The position numbers and the translations under genes were made by a program. Below the pieces are notes generated by a model. It saw only the letters and a list, made by a program, of their open reading frames with translations. It searched no databases and was not told where the DNA came from. This document shows positions 59,527-64,000 of a stretch of 64,000 nucleotides of DNA, in pieces (the stretch's first letter is position 1; every line of letters begins with the position of its first letter). Source of the stretch: Sphingosinicella sp. CPCC 101087 (GTDB lineage Bacteria; Pseudomonadota; Alphaproteobacteria; Sphingomonadales; Sphingomonadaceae); assembly GCF_004151485.1 (NCBI RefSeq), contig NZ_SBFF01000007.1:186001-250000 (forward strand). The letters are read 5' to 3'.

Positions 59527-61710
59527 ATGGAGCAGGGTGCCGCCAGAACCGCCGCAGAGGCGACTCCCGAGGAGGAGGGCGACCCGTCGCCCCTGGCCCA
59601 AGCACTCTATTTCAACCGCGAATTGTCCTGGCTCGCCTTCAACCGGCGCGTGCTGGAGGAGGCGTGCAACAAATCCCACCCCTTGCTGGAGCGGCTGCGT
59701 TTCCTGTCCATCTCCGGCAACAATCTCGACGAATTCTTCATGGTCCGCGTCGCCGGCCTAAAGGCACAGCAGCTTCTCGGCCTGGAGGAAAGGTCGGCCG
59801 ACGGCCTCGCCCCGGGCCAGCAGCTCGCGGCGATCGCGGCCGAGGCGGATGCGCTGACGGCAAGCCAGCAGGAGGTGTGGAGCGCCCTGCGCGGACTACT
59901 TCGCGAGGCCGGCGTCACCGTCATCGGCAATGACGAGATAAGCGAGGATGACGGCGCCTGGCTGAAGCAGCATTTCGACCATCACATCTTCCCGGTGCTG
60001 ACGCCCCAGGCGATCGATCCGGCTCACCCCTTTCCGTTCATCCCCAACCGGGGCTTCTCGCTGATTTTCGACCTGAAGCGGATTGCCGACGGCGAGCCGC
60101 TCCGCGAGCTGCTGATGGTGCCCTCGACGCTGCCGCGATTCATCCGGATTCCCGGCCCCGCGGCGCGCTATGTCGCGATCGAGACGGTGATCCGGCGCCA
60201 GATCGCCAGCCTGTTTCCGGGCTACGAGCTGCGCGGCGGGGGCGCTTTCCGGATCATCCGCGACAGCGACATCGAGATCGAGGAGGAAGCGGAGGATTTG
60301 GTCCGCTACTTCCGCTCGGCCATCAAGCGGCGGCGACGCGGCCGCGTCATCCGGCTGAAGCTCGAAGCCGACATGCCCGACGAACTGGTCGCCCTCGTCC
60401 GCGAAGGCCTCGACGCCAGCGAAGCCCTGGTTTTCGAATCGACCGGCTTCCTCGGCATCGCCGACCTGGAGCTGCTGGTCGAGGAGGACCGCCCGGACCT
60501 CAAGTTCGTTCCGTTCTCGCCGCGTTTCCCGGAGCGCATCCGCGAATATGGCGGCGACTGCTTCGCGGCGATCCGCGCCAAGGACATCGTCGTCCACCAT
60601 CCTTATGAGAGCTTCGAGGTCGTGCTCGCCTTCCTCCGCCAGGCTGCGGCCGACCCGGAAGTCGTGGCCATCAAGCAGACGCTCTACCGCGCCGGCAAGC
60701 AATCGGCGGTGATCCGCGCGCTGATCGACGCCGCCGAGGCCGGCAAGTCGGTCACCGCGGTGATCGAGCTGAAGGCCCGTTTCGACGAAGAGCAAAATCT
60801 GATGTGGGCGGCGGCGCTCGAGCGGGCCGGCGTCCAGGTCGTCTACGGCTTCATCGAGTGGAAGACCCACGCCAAGATGTCGATGGTCGTCCGGCGCGAG
60901 GACAGCGGATACCGCACCTATTGTCATCTCGGGACCGGCAATTACCATCCGGTGACCGCGCGGATCTACACCGACGTCAGCTTCTTCACCGCGGATCCGC
61001 GGGTCGGCCACGACGTGTCGCACATGTTCAACTACATTACCGGCTACATCGAGCCGCGCGGGCTGCAGGTCATCACCATGTCACCGTCGCAGATGCGCGA
61101 CCGCTTGTGCACGCTGATCGAGCGCGAGATGGACAATGTCCGGCAGGGGCGGCCGGGCGGAATCTGGGCGAAGATGAATTCGCTGGTGGATCCGGCGATC
61201 ATCGACCAGCTCTATGCCGCAAGCGCCGCGGGGGTGGAGATCGACCTGGTCATTCGCGGCATCTGCTGCCTGCGTCCCGGCGTTCCCGGCCTGTCCGAGA
61301 ACATAAGAGTGAAGTCGATCGTCGGCCGCTTCCTCGAGCACAGCCGTATCTGGTGCTTCGGCAATGGCGAGGAGCTGCCGAACCCGGAGGCCGAAGTCTA
61401 TATCAGCTCGGCAGACTGGATGCCGCGCAATTTCGACCGTCGGGTCGAAATCGCCGTTCCGATCGAGAACGCAACCGCCAAGGCCCAGCTGCTCGACCAG
61501 GTGATGGTCGCCAACATGATCGACAACGAGCAGAGCTGGCGCCTCGATTCCGATGGCCGCTATCACAGGCTCCACCCGGGACCCGACGAGAAGGCGTTCA
61601 ACCTCCATCACTATTTCATGACCAACCCGTCGCTGTCGGGTCGCGGCGCGGCCCTGCGGTCGAGCGGCGCCTTTCCCAAGAAGCTGCGGCTCCCGCGCGC
61701 TCATCATTAG
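59527..61710 (+). CDS. ppk1: Polyphosphate kinase 1
   Basis: 727 residues. Four domains: N-terminal helical ([18 protein letters not shown]), head ([16 protein letters not shown]), and two catalytic C1/C2 domains with the phosphorylated His467 in [18 protein letters not shown] and [17 protein letters not shown]. It makes polyphosphate from ATP at the membrane. The ppx gene follows 14 bp later on the same strand, so synthesis and breakdown share a transcript. Confidence 0.96.
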   Translation: MEQGAARTAAEATPEEEGDPSPLAQALYFNRELSWLAFNRRVLEEACNKSHPLLERLRFLSISGNNLDEFFMVRVAGLKAQQLLGLEERSADGLAPGQQLAAIAAEADALTASQQEVWSALRGLLREAGVTVIGNDEISEDDGAWLKQHFDHHIFPVLTPQAIDPAHPFPFIPNRGFSLIFDLKRIADGEPLRELLMVPSTLPRFIRIPGPAARYVAIETVIRRQIASLFPGYELRGGGAFRIIRDSDIEIEEEAEDLVRYFRSAIKRRRRGRVIRLKLEADMPDELVALVREGLDASEALVFESTGFLGIADLELLVEEDRPDLKFVPFSPRFPERIREYGGDCFAAIRAKDIVVHHPYESFEVVLAFLRQAAADPEVVAIKQTLYRAGKQSAVIRALIDAAEAGKSVTAVIELKARFDEEQNLMWAAALERAGVQVVYGFIEWKTHAKMSMVVRREDSGYRTYCHLGTGNYHPVTARIYTDVSFFTADPRVGHDVSHMFNYITGYIEPRGLQVITMSPSQMRDRLCTLIEREMDNVRQGRPGGIWAKMNSLVDPAIIDQLYAASAAGVEIDLVIRGICCLRPGVPGLSENIRVKSIVGRFLEHSRIWCFGNGEELPNPEAEVYISSADWMPRNFDRRVEIAVPIENATAKAQLLDQVMVANMIDNEQSWRLDSDGRYHRLHPGPDEKAFNLHHYFMTNPSLSGRGAALRSSGAFPKKLRLPRAHH

Positions 61711-61724
61711 GCATCATCGATATC

Positions 61725-63185
61725 ATGTTCGCCTCGAAGCCGGTCGCCATCATCGACATCGGATCCAATTCCGTGCGCCTGGTCGTCTATTCCGGCGCCA
61801 AGCGCATCCCGTCGGTCATCTTCAACGAGAAGGTGATGGCCGGCCTCGGCCGGGAGATGGGCGAGACACGAGCGCTCGGCGAACCCGCCCAGCTCAAGGC
61901 CCTGCACGCGCTGGAGCGCTTCCGCCGCCTGATCCGGCAGATGGGCGTCGTCCGCACTCGCGTCGTCGCCACCGCGGCGGTGCGCGAGGCGTCGAACGGA
62001 GCGGAGTTCCTCGACCGGGTCCGCGCCATCGGCTTCGAGCCGCGCGTGCTGACGGGCGAGGAGGAAGCGAAGGCCGCCGGGCTCGGCGTCGTATCCGCCA
62101 TTCCAGAAGCTGACGGCATCGTCGGAGACCTGGGCGGAGGCAGCCTCGAACTCGCCGAGGTGACGAAGCGAAAAGTGACCCGCCGCGTATCGCTCCCGCT
62201 CGGCGTGCTTCGGCTCGGTGAGGCGATACGCGAGGACCGGCTCGCCCGAAAGGTCGCGAAGGCCGTGGCCGGAGCCGGGTTCGACGGGGCCGGCGAGGGG
62301 AGACCCTTCTACATGGTCGGCGGGAGCTGGCGCGCGCTGGCCCGAATCGACATGGCACTGATCGGCCATCCGCTGCCGATCACCCACGAACATGCGATGG
62401 CGGCAACCCGCCCGCGCGAGCTTCGCGAGGTGCTGCCGGGGCTCGGCAGGGAGGCCCTTCGCGGCATCCCCTCGGTTTCGTCGAGCCGCATACCGACGCT
62501 TCCGGTCGCCAGTCAGCTGCTCGAAGCCCTGGTCGATGCGCTGCGTCCGTCGGCGCTGATCGTCTCCAGCTTCGGGATCCGCGAGGGGCTGCTCTACGAC
62601 GAGCTCGGACCGAAGGCGAAGAAGCTGGATCCGCTGATTGAGGCGGCGCGCGAGGTGGGCAGCGGGCTCGGGCGCTTCGCCCAGCATGGCGCCTTGCTCG
62701 ACGCCTGGATCGCGCCGGTGTTCGACGACGGGCCGAAGGCGGCTCGGCTTCGACTCGCCGCCTGCCACCTTTCGGACATCGCCTGGGCCGCCCATCCCGA
62801 TTTCCGCGCCGAACGGGGAGTCGACATGGCGCTGCACGGCAACTGGGTGGCGATCGACGCTCCGGGCCGGGTGATGATCGCCCAGGCGCTCTTCTCCAGC
62901 TTCGGCGGCGGGCGCGACCTGCCCTATCCGGAGGTAGCGGCCTTGTGCACGCCGGAGCAGCTGCGTCGAGCCTCGCTGTGGGGCTATGCGATGCGGCTCG
63001 GGCAGCGCCTCAGCGGCGGCGTTGCCGTCGGCCTCGAGCGGAGCAGCCTCTCGCTCGTCGGCGATGTCCTGCGCCTCGGGCTCCACTCGGCGGACGCCGC
63101 CTTGCTCGGCGAGCCGGTCGAGCGCCGGCTGAGAAATCTCGCTGCGGAGTTCGGCCTGAGGCACGAGGTGCGGGTCGGCGCCTGA
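61725..63185 (+). CDS. ppx: Exopolyphosphatase/GppA-type phosphatase
   Basis: 486 residues. Actin-like phosphatase: AIIDIGSNSVRLVVY, VATAAVREASNGAEFL, VLTGEEEAKAAGLGV, GIVGDLGGGSLELAEV are the canonical motifs; the C-terminal half has an HD-like helical domain (SDIAWAAHPDFRAERGVDMALHGNW). It hydrolyses polyphosphate and perhaps pppGpp. Directly downstream of ppk1. Confidence 0.94.
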   Translation: MFASKPVAIIDIGSNSVRLVVYSGAKRIPSVIFNEKVMAGLGREMGETRALGEPAQLKALHALERFRRLIRQMGVVRTRVVATAAVREASNGAEFLDRVRAIGFEPRVLTGEEEAKAAGLGVVSAIPEADGIVGDLGGGSLELAEVTKRKVTRRVSLPLGVLRLGEAIREDRLARKVAKAVAGAGFDGAGEGRPFYMVGGSWRALARIDMALIGHPLPITHEHAMAATRPRELREVLPGLGREALRGIPSVSSSRIPTLPVASQLLEALVDALRPSALIVSSFGIREGLLYDELGPKAKKLDPLIEAAREVGSGLGRFAQHGALLDAWIAPVFDDGPKAARLRLAACHLSDIAWAAHPDFRAERGVDMALHGNWVAIDAPGRVMIAQALFSSFGGGRDLPYPEVAALCTPEQLRRASLWGYAMRLGQRLSGGVAVGLERSSLSLVGDVLRLGLHSADAALLGEPVERRLRNLAAEFGLRHEVRVGA

Positions 63186-63282
63186 GGAACCGGAAGCGAA
63201 ATCGGCTTCGAGTTGACACCCTCGCAGGCCGCGTCGCCGAAACGCCGAACGTCCGGGCAACCGCCCGAACGCAATCAAGCTG

Positions 63283-63591
63283 TCAGCCGCAGTCGAACGC
63301 CTCGACCCGGTTCTGAGAGTCGAGACGGACGTTCAGGCGGTCCTGGCGGAAATCCATCGTCACCGCATCGCCCGGGCGGATCCAGCGCAAGGTGCGCGCG
63401 CCGCTGCGGCGCAGCGCCTCGGCACCGAGCTCGCTCGTCGCCGGCTGCCCCGCCAGATCCTGGAGCCCTTCCGCCGAGCAGGTGAAGCCGGAGTCGCCGC
63501 CGCCGGCCGGCGGCTCGCCGGGCGTGCCGCCCGGCGGCACGGTGGTGCAGGCGACGGTGATCGGGAGCAAGGCTGCGGCAAACCACTTCAT
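63283..63591 (-). CDS. I78-family peptidase inhibitor-like lipoprotein
   Basis: 102 residues. Signal ending TVACTT, a lipobox. After a Gly/Pro linker: FTCSAEGLQDLAGQPAT, TLRWIRPGDAVTMDFRQDRLNVRLDSQNRV and a terminal DCG, the pattern of inhibitor family I78, with two cysteines forming a bond. Likely protects the envelope from serine proteases or an unidentified peptidase. It overlaps the rnd stop by 4 bp. Confidence 0.83.
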   Translation of the reverse strand: MKWFAAALLPITVACTTVPPGGTPGEPPAGGGDSGFTCSAEGLQDLAGQPATSELGAEALRRSGARTLRWIRPGDAVTMDFRQDRLNVRLDSQNRVEAFDCG

Positions 63592-64000
63592 GGGATCGTC
63601 TCCGGCTCGGTTCGGGTCATGACCAGCTTTCCCCCCCGGATCGCGAAGGCGAGGCGCCCCTCGACGAGATCGAGGGCGTCGCGCCCGAACTCCTCGAAGC
63701 GCCAGCCCTCCAATATGCCCAGTCCCTCACGCCGACCCGCCGCGAGCTGCTCGAGCTCGTCCGCGCGTGCTACCAGCCGGGGCGCGACATTGCTCTCGCG
63801 AGCGCGGACCTTGAGGAGCAGCTTCAGGAGGTCGGCGACGAGTGCGCCCTCTCGGCCGAGTCCGGGGCCGCGCTCGTCGCGGGCCGGCATCTCCGAGGCG
63901 GGGAGGGGGTCGGCATTATTGAGCGCCTCCATCATGCGGGCGCCGATATCGTTGGACTTCCAGGCGGCGGACAGACCGCGGACCTGGCCGAGCCCTTCCT
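63588..64000 (-). CDS. rnd: Ribonuclease D, C-terminal part (continues past the window)
   Basis: The frame is open at base 64000; about 136 codons are visible. EGLGQVRGLSAAWKSNDIGARMMEAL and LLKLLLKVRARESNVAPRLVARADELEQLAAG match the HRDC region that follows the DEDD nuclease domain in RNase D; the catalytic half is outside the window. RNase D trims the 3' ends of tRNA precursors. Confidence 0.85.
   Translation of the reverse strand, partial: EGLGQVRGLSAAWKSNDIGARMMEALNNADPLPASEMPARDERGPGLGREGALVADLLKLLLKVRARESNVAPRLVARADELEQLAAGRREGLGILEGWRFEEFGRDALDLVEGRLAFAIRGGKLVMTRTEPETIP

Noticed and set aside
63250-63271. Terminator between ppx and the I78 inhibitor gene
   Set aside because: The stem has a mismatch and there is no U tract on either side.

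Overview
The window is a high-GC chromosomal segment from an alphaproteobacterium, most likely of the order Sphingomonadales. The lineage call is an inference from gene content: two TonB-dependent receptors (one in a FecI/FecR operon), a short HPr kinase next to RapZ, EIIA-Man and HPr, pckA divergent from chvI-chvG, the lptD-surA-pdxA-rsmA operon, purM-purN divergent from a DUF2066 gene followed by hdaA-ppk1-ppx, and several protein families common in sphingomonads (DUF6491, DUF885, MpaB-like). I saw no insertion sequence, prophage, CRISPR array, rRNA or tRNA.

Layout. 1-3.8 kb is a partly decayed signalling patch: the 3' part of a GAF hybrid histidine kinase with two receivers, a LuxR-like N-terminal remnant, an intact-looking HisKA_3 membrane kinase and the frameshifted remains of its response regulator. 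3.8-9.6 kb holds a TonB receptor, a DUF885 protein and a MocR-type regulator. 9.6-15 kb holds a DinB-SDR operon divergent from the MocR gene with a repeat array between them, an ArsR/SdpR-type autorepressor with a membrane partner behind a perfect palindrome, an MpaB-like oxygenase, and a tight pair encoding a Clp1/Grc3-type RNA 5'-kinase-like protein and an RNase Z-like nuclease. 15-24.6 kb is cell-surface material: a DUF6491 lipoprotein, an outer-membrane barrel, an ECF sigma-FecR-TonB receptor operon, a large autotransporter and an EF-hand protein.

24.7-64 kb is mostly core genome: recR, def, rmuC, fhs, a TrmH-type methyltransferase, the regulatory PTS/HprK/RapZ/ChvGI/pckA cluster, nfeD-qmcA, a CitE-like lyase, an M28 peptidase, guaB, an rsmB-like gene, a TPR protein, rsmA-pdxA-surA-lptD, pepA, an amine oxidase, ndk, purM-purN, DUF2066-hdaA-ppk1-ppx, an I78 inhibitor and the 3' part of rnd.

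How the parts work together: the PTS-like proteins, HprK and ChvGI next to pckA point to regulation of carbon flow rather than sugar uptake; SurA and LptD serve outer-membrane biogenesis; PPK and PPX make and degrade polyphosphate; the Fec-type operon is a self-contained outer-membrane signalling and uptake unit. The least explained unit is the Clp1-like/RNase Z-like pair at 13.0-14.9 kb, which I regard as the best candidate for an undescribed system.
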